Source: Vespula vulgaris (lineage: Eukaryota > Arthropoda > Insecta > Hymenoptera > Vespidae). From it: 64,000 nucleotides of DNA. This document shows, one piece after another, positions 50,958-62,800 of this stretch. Location of the stretch: positions 7,933,400-7,997,399 of the forward strand of contig NC_066586.1 in NCBI RefSeq assembly GCF_905475345.1, written 5' to 3'. The position numbers were made by a program, and so were the translations under genes. Positions within the stretch are counted from its first letter, which is position 1, and each line of letters begins with the position of its first letter. A model generated the notes under the pieces. The model was not told the origin of the DNA. It did no database searches and saw nothing but the letters and a program-made list of their open reading frames with translations.

Positions 50958-52135
50958 TCATGAATCTTGATTATGTTTGAGAGCCCTGTGATACTCCTCT
51001 GTTAGATGCTTTTTATATTTTGTCTGGTCGCTCCACAGTTCTGCTGCCAAAGGATTAAGTGGACTATCGTTGTTGGGTTCTATCGTATCAAAAATGAATT
51101 ATATACATAAATGAGTAAAAAGAATAAAAATCCAACTCTGTGTGTCACACGAATATAATCGATATTACTTACCACTAAGTAGAGACTGTATAGATAACAA
51201 TATAGTACGAACATCGTACAAAGCACTCCACTTATCTTTCAATATATCCAAACAAATATTGCCAACCGAATCTACATTTGGATGAAAACAAGGAGTGGCA
51301 AATCGTACTATTGGTGCACTGTATGGGTAACTATGTGGAAATTCCAAGGTTAATTTATATGTAAGGCCAGCGTAAACCTATATAACATAAGTTTGGAGGA
51401 ATGTTTTAAAGATATGCAAAAATATGTAATTATACCTACAAGTTAATTTGTAAATTACTAAATAAAATCTTCCTCGAATCAACTCACTGTATCTTTAGGT
51501 CCTGTAATAGTTCCAATCCATTTAAATAAGTTTTCACTCTCTGGAAAAGCAGATACTCCTTTCTCTGTACTCATCATCAAGACCATAAGCTCCTTTTGTA
51601 GCCTACAAGATACTACTTCTTAATAAAAAGTTAGGGAATGTTTAAAAGTTCACAATAGAAATTTATCGACGAACTATATAATCAAATTAATACTTTCAAT
51701 TTTTCTAAGTTAACAATAATCTTCTTGACAGAACTGTACTTGAATAAATATAGTAAGTTGTATTTTGTACACACACAGGCGCGCAGGCACGCGTGCGCGC
51801 ACACACATACACGCACACAAATACCAACGATAAGATATTATTTTGATTAGAATCTAAGGTTATGTCGTTCAATAACATATTCCTATAAGCGAATTAATTT
51901 TTCCACAAAACGCACCATTTTTAAGCATCAAGCAAGAAAAAGCTCAAATAAAGTTTAAATAACAGATATAAAACAATAATATTTATAACGAAGGCTGAGG
52001 TAAGAATATGATGGATTACTGAAAGACGTACCGTTTACTGACTGCATGATTATCTTTCGGCTTGTTCTGTTTTTCTTCTGTAGCTTTGCTCGGCGTGTTT
52101 TGAGAAGAATAAAACGGATTTATATTCTGGGCCAT
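50958..52135 (-). CDS. UBE2C: Ubiquitin-conjugating enzyme E2 C (UBE2C / vihar), complete
   Basis: E2 enzyme that works with the anaphase-promoting complex to start ubiquitin chains on cyclins and securin. Four exons: 52032-52135, 51488-51602, 51173-51377, 50958-51079; GT-AG borders and phases agree, giving 181 residues (human 179). The disordered N-terminus (MAQNINPFYSSQNTPS...) is followed by the UBC fold: KELMVLMMSTEKGVSAFPES, FKWIGTITGP, the YPYSAP loop, FHPNVDSVGNICLDI with the HPN motif and catalytic Cys115, then WSALYDVRTILLSIQSLLSE and NPLAAELW. The FPESENLFKW and SALYDVRT signatures are UBE2C-type. KXD1 diverges from it about 860 bp away. Confidence 0.97.
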
Positions 52136-52996
52136 TCCGAATGCAAGTTCGTAGAATGTGCTCTCACAAAAGTTTCTTCTTTTACAGAGATTACGCGGAC
52201 AAGGCTTCGCTTCAAGAGACAACAGTCACTGTGAAAATTTGAATGCCTCACGTGCTATCATCCGTCTTGAAAACATCGAACAACGAACAGCTGTTGATGC
52301 TCCCCCTCCTACTTGCAAACGCGTCACTTCTTGCGTCTATTTTATCTTGACAAACTAATCGTAATTTTTGGTTTTCAACTACATGAAACGATCGTTCGAT
52401 TGAAAAAATTATCTTTTTTGATCTTCGACGTGTTCAACGTAATCGATATCACATAGCTATAAAATGCAATAAATATTGTATTAACAACACCAAGCGAAAT
52501 TTTCCACACTTTTTTTTTACTGTCTTTTGTCTTTTATTATGGCGCCACGATTTGAAAAGATTTTCGAATTTTATGTTAATTTGAAAGTTTACATATATCA
52601 CTGGCCTTCGTAACGACAATTTACTACAAATATTTATACTTCTTGAGCAATAATATTATTAAGATAATAAAAGTTTCATCACAGGTATTTGAAATGACGT
52701 GTATGTGAATTCTATACTTAGTTGAGGATAACTCGATAATGGCGGAAATGATGAAGTGTCAGTTCGAATTGTCAAAGATCGATAGAATAATTTGACGATG
52801 TTATCGCTATGCTTTAAAAGATTTTGCATTTTGAGATATGTTTAAAATATATAAAATCAATTGTGGTGTAAATCTTGTAATTATTGCGATTAGAGTTAAG
52901 AACTTTCAATGCCAAATTTAATAACAAGTCTTGTATTTTTTGATGAGAAAATTTGTGAAAAGATAATTACAAGGATTATTGAGAGATATTAGAATC
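52136..52996. promoter_or_regulatory. Shared upstream interval of UBE2C and KXD1
   Basis: 860 bp between divergent start codons, so both promoters must lie here (KXD1 may have untranslated sequence in it). GC-richer DNA sits near UBE2C (52.2-52.35 kb) with TTTGAA at about 52241-52246, which resembles a CHR cell-cycle element. That hexamer is frequent by chance. No TATA box is convincing. Confidence 0.5.
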
Positions 52997-55199
52997 ATGA
53001 CAACTACACAGGGAACACCAGAATCAGATACTGGAAGTTTTGAATGCTTTCAAAATTATACAGCACCGGAGGTGTTCATACAAGGATTAGCAGGAATCGT
53101 AGATCAGCAAGATGTAGAATCTATGATACGAGCTCAGAAACAAATGTGAATATTACATTTATATATATTTTATAGTATTTATTTTTGTAATTATTTTATC
53201 ATATAATAACTTGGACATCTTTATATTTTAGGTTACAAAGATTTGAAAAAACAAATGAAATGTTAACTAACTGCAATCAGTTATCAATAAATAGGCTTAA
53301 GTCGGCAGGAGCTGAATTTAAAAAGCATACTGCTCTTTTGATTGAAATGAAAAAAGACTTGGATTACATTTTTAAAAGAATACGTATAGTAAAGAATAAA
53401 CTAAGTCAACAATATCCACAGGCATTTAATGGTAAGTTAAATGTAAAAAATATGATAATGTACATATCAGTATTTAATAAATGTCACAGAGGCCGTTAGA
53501 AGCAGTTTGGCGGAAGAAGTAATTGTTGAGGATATCGATTGTTCGGTAAAACCATTGGAACCAGAAATAGTTCCTCTGCCAAGTGCTACGGTCAATGATA
53601 CAGAGAGAGATCCAGATTCAGATGGTAACCATAATTGTACTTGAAATAATTATACAGTTATACAGTGAATTTACATTATCTCCGAATGATTGTTCGATTC
53701 ATCAATATATACATATTTGGTAATGAATTTTTATTAAATGTTTCTGATTCATGGTGTTAATGATGTTTTCAACAAAGTATTTGCTGTGTAGTTTACATGC
53801 TTGTAGCGATGCTTCCTATAATACGTACAAAAGCTGTAATGCTAAAGTATTGACAAAAATTTTTCTTATTGTATTATCATCCATGAAAGATAGTAACAAA
53901 TGTAGTTAATTATTTATTGCTTACAGTATCTATTATATGTTTTATAAATCGCTATTAGGAAGCTTGACATCTTGCTATAGACAAATGACAATTTACATTT
54001 GAAAGCTCATTGACACTCTATATCGAATCTTACATAAAGTAATGCTACATAAATATAAAATTCTAAATTTTAAGTTTTTTATCTTATCACAAATTACAGA
54101 AATGTATATTATTCAACATCGTTCTCTTATGATATTACATATTTATCAAAAAAAGATCAATAGTTTTCTATTCTAATAAGGATAATATTTAAAGATAATA
54201 TGAATGACAGAAAATGCAGAGTGATCTATCTTACAGTGTTATATAAAACTTATAAATATTAAGAAAATCAATTTTTAATCTCTTGCCTACTTAGTATTTT
54301 ATCTCTTTTTGAAAATAGTTGAAAATTTTAGATGATTATGTATAACAATAAGAGTATATTTAGACAGATATTCTTATAAAACACTAAAGTATTCTGTCAT
54401 TCAATGTAATTAGCACGTATCTTCTTATTATAAAGTCTTTGATCAAAAGTATATTAGCAGACTCATAAAGAGAAATTAGGAATTGTTACTGTCGGTGCTA
54501 TACAGATTTTAAAACTGCGTTCAATTAAAATTTTATCTCATTGTAAAAAAAAAAAAAGAAAATACAGAAAAAAAAGAAACCAAGAACACGAATTCACGAG
54601 CAAAGTTCATTCGATGTAAAGTTCATTAAATCGATCCATACTATTTTTTAATGCTAATGAAAAAAATGATGGTACCTTGTATCGACGACGAGCGATCTTG
54701 TTGAGCGTTATTGAATGTACATGTTACGGTCGAAGTAAATACATACATGTTAAATGTGAATTTGTAAAGAAGAATAGCCAGTAAAAAAAAGGATGTACTT
54801 CCACTGTAACATACTTATTATTAATGTTGTATAATGCAGTACAATTTAGGAGAAAACGTGATAATAGAAAAGGAAATATATAAGGAGCCTTATCGTCAAC
54901 TTTGCTAAAAAACACTCTCGTTTCATTTCCCGTTTTTCCGAGCGTACGAAATTAACCACGAGCCCCTACCCTTTTGTCCCTTCCCAACCCTTTTCTCCAC
55001 GACGAACCCAAATTCTGAAAAGAAAAGATACAAAAGCTAAGTTGATATCAATTATTCTTCGTGTACAGTTCCAGTCGAGGAGTTTCAGTTCGCGAAGCTG
55101 CGTAAAAGGCGAATTAAGAGCAACGACAGTTCATCGACGGAGAGCAACAACGATCAGAGTATCGCCGACACGTCATCCTGCACTTCCGACACCGGTTGA
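52997..55199 (+). CDS. KXD1: KxDL motif-containing protein 1 (KXD1), BORC subunit, complete
   Basis: Small coiled-coil protein of the BORC complex, which couples lysosomes to kinesin through Arl8; it also associates with BLOC-1. Four exons: 52997-53145, 53232-53431, 53490-53624, 55069-55199, giving 204 residues (human 176). The helical core is in exons 1-2: FIQGLAGIVDQQDVESMIRA, QKQMLQRFEKTNEML, and the name-giving KKDL at residues 90-93 within EMKKDLDYIFKRIRIVK. The last exon adds VPVEEFQFAKLRKRRIK and a Ser/Thr-rich tail ending SCTSDTG. Exon 3 can also be read past its donor (GATG/GTAACC) to a TGA at 53642-53644, giving a shorter end, DGNHNCT. Confidence 0.9.
53625..55068 (+). other. KXD1 intron 3 / alternative 3' end
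   Basis: 1.4-kb AT-rich segment. If the donor at 53625 is not used, translation stops at 53644 and this segment would be 3' UTR. The acceptor is CGTGTACAG at 55060-55068. No other gene was seen in it. Confidence 0.7.
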
Positions 55200-55253
55200 A
55201 TTTTCGCGCGAGTTGGCCAACGAGCTGTTCGAAAGGGAGCGGGAAAACTATGC

Positions 55254-55295
55254 GGAGAGAGAGAGAGAGAGAGTAGACAGGGAAAGAAAGAGAGA

Positions 55296-55330
<35 letters not shown>

Positions 55331-55382
55331 AGAGTGGAAAAGAAAATGAAAGAAACCAAAAAAGAAAAGAGAAAAAGAGAAA
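55254..55382 (+). repeat. (GA)n microsatellite in the KXD1 3' UTR
   Basis: GA/GAAA-rich block starting 55 bp after the long-form KXD1 stop codon. A long ORF through it uses a frame different from that fixed by the splice junction, so it is not the KXD1 protein. Confidence 0.88.
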
Positions 55383-55456
55383 AAGAGCGAATGAGATACT
55401 TGCGTGTTTATATCGCAGCAAGTCACGATGATGTTCGTTGCGATCTTTAACTCGAC

Positions 55457-55583
55457 AATAAAGAAAAAAAATAAAAATAAAAATAACTACAAATATGCCT
55501 CTTTACTCGTTGCACGATTGCAAGTTCTGTAATACACGCGTATGAATATCAATGTCCAAATAAAGAGATTCAAGGTCAATAAA
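55457..55583 (+). terminator. Candidate poly(A) signals of KXD1
   Basis: AATAAA at 55457-55462, 55559-55564 and 55578-55583, 260-385 bp after the long-form stop codon. Which one is used cannot be decided from sequence. Confidence 0.45.
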
Positions 55584-55599
55584 ACCTTCTTTATGTGTA

Positions 55600-57730
55600 C
55601 ATGAAAGTTAGCCGTGTTGATCATTTAGCGCGAAAAAATTCATTCGAAGTAATTATGTGTAAACAATATATCGCAATTTTGTGATATTATTTATTGGTAT
55701 TTATCCTCTTTGTTATTTCTTTTTGATTGGGCTTGTATTGTTATAGTTATCGGTGTATCGTTGTTGCTATGCGTCCTTTTAGTTTTTACGTAAAATATGT
55801 TAATGGCGAAATTGCGTTTCACCTTCAATAAATTATATCCTGCTTCCCCCACTTTTTGGCCGACATTACGAACGAAGAGGACAGTAAAGAAATATAAACG
55901 CGTTGCTATGAAAACACACTTGTCGTATAATTTATAAAATATTTTTCTCACAAGGAAATAAATTAAAGTTGATGATAATTTAGGATCAAAAAAATACTCT
56001 AAATGTTTACAATGAATTGAAATGTTAATTTGAATTAATATATATGAGCGTCTTCGATACTTTCATTTCGCTCGTTGTTAATTGAGAGTACATCGACAGA
56101 TGGAGCGCGAGTGGCGTTCGATTCGCGGTAAATTTAATTAATAATATACTCGTGTACATTCTTGACAATATCAAAAATGTATTAAGAATTTATATCGTAA
56201 AGAAACCGTGATATTAAATCTTATACAATGATGATCGAAATGTGTACAAAAAATAAAACCAAAGTATAAGTAATAAAAAAAAGTATAATTGCCAGTGACC
56301 ACCTATAAACCTTATCGATACATTTGCACAACATACATTAATAACCCCGTCGAATTTTGCGTTATGAGACATAGTACAATTTAAAAGAAAAAAGAAAAAA
56401 AAAAAGAACAAAAAAAAAACGAAAGAACAACGAGCCTATCATGAATGTTAGATTATCTTTATTATTACATCCGTTTAAAAGGCATAACTTATTTATAAAA
56501 ATATGGGATCGAGTAGTGTGGGAACGGGGTAGGATATAATAATAGGATCGAACAAATTTTTAGTTCGCTTATAAAATAGTTAATACGAATAAATCTCAGT
56601 ACTTTTTACAAGTTACAAGAAATAACAAGATCTATCGTAATTATCGGAGGCGTAGAACTTATTTTAAATGGATCTTAGGCTACACCAGTATATCCTTAAA
56701 TCTGTCTTTTTTTTTGTTTTCTTTAACACAGAAGTATGATGATTCGAAAGAAGAAAAAGAGAGCAGTTGGCAATGAATTATGAACACATAATAACTGCTG
56801 TCGATCGTACAACAATGAATTTACGTATATATCGTCTACGTATCGTTGAAAAATTTTTACGATTATTATTATTATTAATGAACAACACAGACTCAATGAT
56901 TTAACTTTTACATGGTATCTTTCTTTCTTCCTTTCTTTCTTTCTTTTTTTTTGTCTTTTCTAGAAACATTATATTCTCGTTACACGCGAAATAAGATTAT
57001 CGTGCTCGTTTGTTAGCGAACACGCTAAAGTTCGATTCATAATTTTCTATCTCGTATAAATCTTACAAAAATACATACACGTTTCTTCTCTTCGTATTTT
57101 TATTGTCATGTATTTGGCAGTACCCGCATAAATTTCGGCAATATAAGGGCAATCGCATAAAGATACTCTATAAGATCGAGATAAAAGCCATATATAAATA
57201 TAGAATTTCTCTCATTTCTTTCGATGCGTAACTTTACGATATAGGCACAAGTATTATGTAGGTCCCTTAAATTTCTTATATAGGAAGAGAACTTTCTTTT
57301 ATGCTACTGTGTAATTCAGAACAGCACTAAAGATAGCTATAATAAATTCTTAACGCAACAAGAAATTAATAGTTCATTACTATGTTGTTGAAGAGAGAAT
57401 GATATGGTTACGGCATACGAATCATCTTATAATAAAAAACGGCTAACTTACATTTTATAAAAAACATGTAAAATAATGTACAAAATCGAGAGAAAAGGTA
57501 ATTATATAAAAGTACTCGATAGGGTGCAAAGTGAGTTGCAGAGCGGAATGGGGAAAAAGAAGGGGAGAAGATACTATTTACAAATTATTTTTTTTTTTAT
57601 AAAGTAGAAGTTGAGTTAATAGTTCTACGTGAATCCCGATTCCAATATGTCCTTTTTTTACTTTTCGAACGTGTCACTGGCGACATATTGCAAGCGCGCG
57701 AAGAACTATACTTTTTCGAATAATACTAAT

Positions 57731-57807
<77 letters not shown>

Positions 57808-57885
57808 TTTTAATAATAATAATGATGATGATGATAATAATAATGATGATAATATAATATAATATAATATAATAATAATAATAAT

Positions 57886-57933
<48 letters not shown>

Positions 57934-58751
57934 CTCTTTTCTCTCACAACAATCTATAGTATCTATTATGCGTACCGTTTAACTGCGCCGCAAATTCTTA
58001 TTATTTAAACTCTCTTTCGGCTACTTCGGGTAGAAGAGAGGTCAGAGAAACGTATTAACACCCATCGATGCACTCTAAATTTAAAAATGATCCATATTTG
58101 TTGAAAAAATTAAACATTAATAATTATACTACCTTTGTTAAGATGATGGATCGTACCTCTCGATAGGAATAACATCGAGGAAGTATGAAAAAACTAGAAA
58201 AAGAATGCCATACGTATGGAATGTTTGTGTATGGAACAACACGCTCATAAGCGATCGTACGAAAAGAAAAGAAAAAGAAAAGAAAAAAAAAAAAAAATAC
58301 AGAAACAAAAAAAATATACAAAAAAATGAAAAGAAAAGACAAAACTTTCTGACGCTCTCCTCAACCAGACACACACGCTTTATATATATCTTACAATTCG
58401 CACAAAACCAGTAAAAAACGTATTCATTAAAAGGCCATTAGGAAACATTGTGCTTTTCGAAACACATAATTTAATACATTCTCCTACGTATACTTATCTA
58501 ACACACTATATAGCACTCGAAGGCACAATTTCTTGTTATATAATGGCCTCCTCGGAGGCTCGTATATGCTCTCATGCTAACGAAACAACTATTGCTCTCG
58601 ATCTCGACGAGCTAATCACAGTACGTACTCTTTCTTCCTTTCTCTCTCCCTCTATCTCTCTCTTTCTCTCTTTTTCTATTTGTATCTTCTTATTTTTCCT
58701 ACAGCTACAAGCTACGATCTACTCGCGCGAGAAGGAGAGCGTTTGCTCGTT
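55600..58751 (-). other. Notch 3' UTR / convergent intergenic region
   Basis: Between the KXD1 3' end (plus) and the Notch stop codon (minus). No protein gene was recognised. A minus-strand AATAAA at 56458-56463 is one candidate Notch poly(A) signal. It contains the (AAT)n expansions and several A-rich and T-rich runs. Much of the right part is probably transcribed as Notch 3' UTR. Confidence 0.55.
57719..57937 (+). repeat. (AAT)n trinucleotide microsatellite
   Basis: Over 200 bp of AAT units, interrupted by ATG-containing and AATAT variants at 57820-57870. About 0.8-1.0 kb downstream of the Notch stop codon, hence likely in its 3' UTR as (ATT)n. Confidence 0.93.
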
Positions 58752-59029
58752 TCATATATAGATTGCCTCCGAGCCCTTGTTACTTTGATGAGCTCCACCG
58801 CCAGCACCGTAGGCGTTCGGCGAGGCCATGCACTCGGACCAATCGCTGTTCGAGTGAGGCGAGCTCGAGGACCAATGTCCGGGGCTGTCCGGTGAAGGCG
58901 TCGGAAAACTTTCCGGTGCTTGCATTAAATGTTGCGGCGTGACATCCGATCCGGAATGATGGGACGGTGGCGTCAAGTATTGATAGTACTGTTGTGTTTG
59001 TTGCTGTTGTTGTTGCGTACTTTGCTGTT

Positions 59030-59061
<32 letters not shown>

Positions 59062-59890
59062 TGTTGTTGTTGTTGCTGTTGTTGCTGCTGTTGCTGTTGC
59101 TGCTGCTGTTGTTGTTGTTGCTGCTGCTGCTGCTGCTGTTGTTGTTGTTGTTGTTGTTGCTGCTGCTGCTGTTGTTGTTGTTGCTGTTGTTGTTGTTGAC
59201 TGGAATAAGGTAAATTCTCAAAATCGAACCCCACCGGTGGCATGCCTCCATGTTTTTGATGCGTCGCCTGTCTCATGGCGGCGATGTGCGTTGGTGATGT
59301 GGGAAGTGACGGCCGGCTCTTTGCTGGCGAGGGCGAGCCCATGTAGCTCGCTTGAGGAGAGAGCGTCATGTTTGACTGTACTGAATGTGGCGGTGACTGA
59401 TTGCTGTACGGTGGCGATAACGTGTTCACCATACCCTGCGTTTGTCTCTGATGCGAGGCTAATAGTTGATCGTGAAAATTTGGCAGCCCGTAGTTATTCG
59501 TGAACGTGTCAAGACCGAGCTGTTGCAAGCCTTGTATGGATTGTCCCTTTATACAATCCTCGTACGGTGGTGGTTGTTTCGCTGTCGCCGTATGACCCAC
59601 TAACGGCAAGGCGTTACTGTAAAGGCTCGCACTGTCGTACGGGCTTGGTAGGTTCCCCTCGGCTCCCTCCGCTCCCTGAGGGATTTCCTGGTTTGGGGGC
59701 TGAGCGCCACGCTTCGCCGGTGGCTTCTTTACCGATGGCTTTCGCCTCATGACCACCACTGCACCTTCTGATTCTGGACTGTTTGGGTTCCCCGTACCAC
59801 CAGTTTTTGGTCGTTTCTTCGATTTCGCTTGTTTCGGCGCGGAACCGATGACAGTTGGATGTGTGATAAGTTGAGGATGATTTGGGGATC
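58752..59890 (-). CDS. N: Notch last exon: TAD, opa Gln tract, PEST
   Basis: 1139 bp, 378 residues. Opens GSPNHPQLITHPTVIGSAPK, basic KKRPK, then Pro/Ser-rich sequence, QQLGLDTFTNNYGLPNFHDQ, the Gln tract, QYLTPPSHHSGSD, the degron and the end. TGA at 58752-58754. The antisense ORFs here (Leu/Val/Asn runs) are shadows of the CAG/CAA repeat. Confidence 0.97.
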
Positions 59891-62800
59891 CTGTAGGTAG
59901 AAAAATTGAGCGTTACAACCAATGTTCTTTTAAGAAATGAGAAAACTACGAAGCAGAAGTATACGTAAATCGAATGCTTACCTATTAGAGGACCATTCGG
60001 CATAACGTTCATCATTTGAGGTGATCTAGGTACGTGTTCGTCTAGTAATCTGACGATATCATGATGTAACCTTTCGCTGGCTACATCTCTCGGTAATCGA
60101 TCCATATGATCTGTAATTTCTCTGTTGGCGAATGTATCGAGTAAAGCTTTACAAGCTTCGAAGCTGCCCTCTCTTGCAGCGAGGAACAGCGGAGTCTCGT
60201 CTTTGTCGTCCTGTGCGTCTCTGTTCGCACCATGGACAAGTAATATGTTAACAGCATCTACATTATTAACAGCTGCGGCCCAGTGAAGAGCAGTTTTACC
60301 GCTATTATCAGCAGCGTTTATATCGGCATCGGCATTAATCAGATCCTCCACCATTCCTTCGGTTGCTAAACGTGCAGCCAATATCAAGGGAGTGGTACCA
60401 TCGTGCATTCGAGCGTTAAGATTCGTTGCTCTATTTCTAAGAAGAATTTGGAATACTCCCATCGCATCCGCAGCGACGGCTGAATGGAGAGGCGTTCTAC
60501 CGGTATTATCTTGAGAGTTAGCATCAGCTCCAGCATCCAACAGACGCTTAGCTGCATCTGATCTGGCGTATCTAGCAGCGAGATGGAGCGAAGTTTCACC
60601 GCTTTTATCGGTAGTAGCATTTAAATCAGCACCTTGTGCCACGAGATCAGCGATCACAGCTGCAGTACCATCGCTTTCATCTTCCTCTTCTCCAGTGTCA
60701 AGACCACCTCCACGTACAGCGGCTACCATTAACGGAGTCATTCCACATGGTCCTCTAGCATCTACATCTTGACCATGCTCGAGACTAGGCGGTGTTAAAA
60801 CTCCTGCATCCGGTCTGGTTCGTATCTCTGCTGCGTCCAAATGTTGTTGAGTCCACATTCTTGGTTCCGTTTCTTCGTAATCGGTGATAGCCGTGTGATC
60901 GCTTGCATAGCCAGGTTCGATAGCTCGCATTCGTTTCGATGGTGGAAGATCCGATTCGTCGTCCGACCATTGTTGTGCTCGGCCATTTCCTACATCGAGA
61001 TCCATACAATTCACCGATGGTTGTTTATTGAGATTACGCATTTCTTGTCCATCGGGACCTCTTCGACGTGATCTACGTCTTTGACCACTTCCACTATTGG
61101 TTCGTAGGAAACCTTCTGGGAACCATGTCACTCCAACTGCTCGTCTCCTTTGCGCTGTCACTAAAACTCCCACAAGCATACCTCCGACTATCACGATAAT
61201 GACACCAATGAAGACATACTTGTAATTTGTTGGTGTATCAGGATATTCTGGACCTTGCGGACCAACAACTCCTCGAACTTGTTCGATAGGGAAATTTCTC
61301 GAAAGAGAATGTTTCGAGGCTGTAGCAGCTAAATATTCTGCTGCTTCGTTGGCTGATGGAAAGCATACGGCACCCTGTGTTACTGTACATTTTCTATTAT
61401 CAATCTCTAGATACGCTATCACACCACTTTGACTATTCGTATAGATCGTCGCTTGTCTACCAAAGAAGTTCGTTTGTAAACTTGGTTCTCGTTCTCTTTT
61501 CCAGGGATATATCATGTCGTTACCAAGCTCGTCTTGTTTCACACGTAACGTAGTTCTTAATTCGTGACCGATATCCCGTAGGAATGCCACTACGTTAGAA
61601 CGAAAAGTCTGCATGTCCATTCTGACTACCACAGAAATAACACCTTCAGCTAAAGAGGGTGGTTTTCCGTCACAATCCAAGCCATCCCAATTACATTCCT
61701 CGTTGTTACATCCATAGTCGCAATAGCCATTGGCATAATGTTTTCGACAATACGCATCGTATATCGGACTGAAATTAATGAAGTAACATAATTAATATCA
61801 TTCCTAAATATAAATTATAAACTTGTTTAAATTTATTAGAAGTTATACTCATACTCACTTGCAAGGTGCTAATTTTCTCTCGCAGTCTCTTCCATCGAAG
61901 AGACACTGAGCGTTGTTGCATACTTCATCGCAAACATCGTTCATGAAGACATCCCAACAGTTTATCGGAGCGGTACAGTTTCTCCAAGGATTAATACCGA
62001 GAGAACAATCGTTCCCGTCGAAATTACATGCGTATCTATTACATTCCTCGTCGCAGTGATGATTTCCAGACTTTTCTTCGCAACGATTTTCGATGCATCG
62101 TTTCCTTTCGCGTTCCAAGTCGAGATCGTATGCGTTCATGTTCTTTGGAATGTTTGAATTCGGTCTACCGAATACGCCACCTCTATAATTTGGATCGTAA
62201 ATTTCACAATTCTTGCCAGTCCATTTTGGTGGACAATAACAAGTGTAATCTCCAAGAAGATTTTCGCAAACGGCGTCTGATTGTTGGCAAGGATTACTAG
62301 CACACTCATCTCTAGCATCAATTTCACAGTGAGTGCCTGTTGTGCCCGGTGGACAATGACATCTATAGCCTATTTCTGTTTCAGTTATCCGGCAGGTACC
62401 ACCGTTCAAACAAGGTTCCGTATCACAGTAAGAGCCAGCAAATTCACAATTCTTCCCATGATAATCGTTAGGACAGATACATGTGTGACCAGCTTGTTTG
62501 GCAGCACATACACCACCGTTCTGACAAGGTGAACTATCGCAGAAATTAACTTTTACTTCGCAGTGGCGACCCATGTAACCAGGTTTGCAGTTGCAATGAT
62601 AGTTGTTTACAAGCTGGACGCAATCTTGAGTACCAGGTGAAGCACAAGGATTCGATAAACATTCGTTGATATCACCTTCGCATCTTGGCCCTACAAAACC
62701 TGGCGGACATTTACATTCGAATCCACCAACTTTATCAGTACATGTTCCATTATTGTGACAAGCGCCAACCACGCAATCATCTACGTTGATCTCGCATAAA

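Noticed and set aside
55042..55431. 129-codon plus-strand ORF over the KXD1 last exon
   Set aside because: The exon 3 to exon 4 junction fixes another frame, which stops at 55199; this ORF continues only because of the (GA)n repeat.
58929..59503. Leu-, Ala/Val- and Asn/Ser-rich ORFs across the Notch polyglutamine region
   Set aside because: They are other-frame or antisense readings of the CAG/CAA tract.
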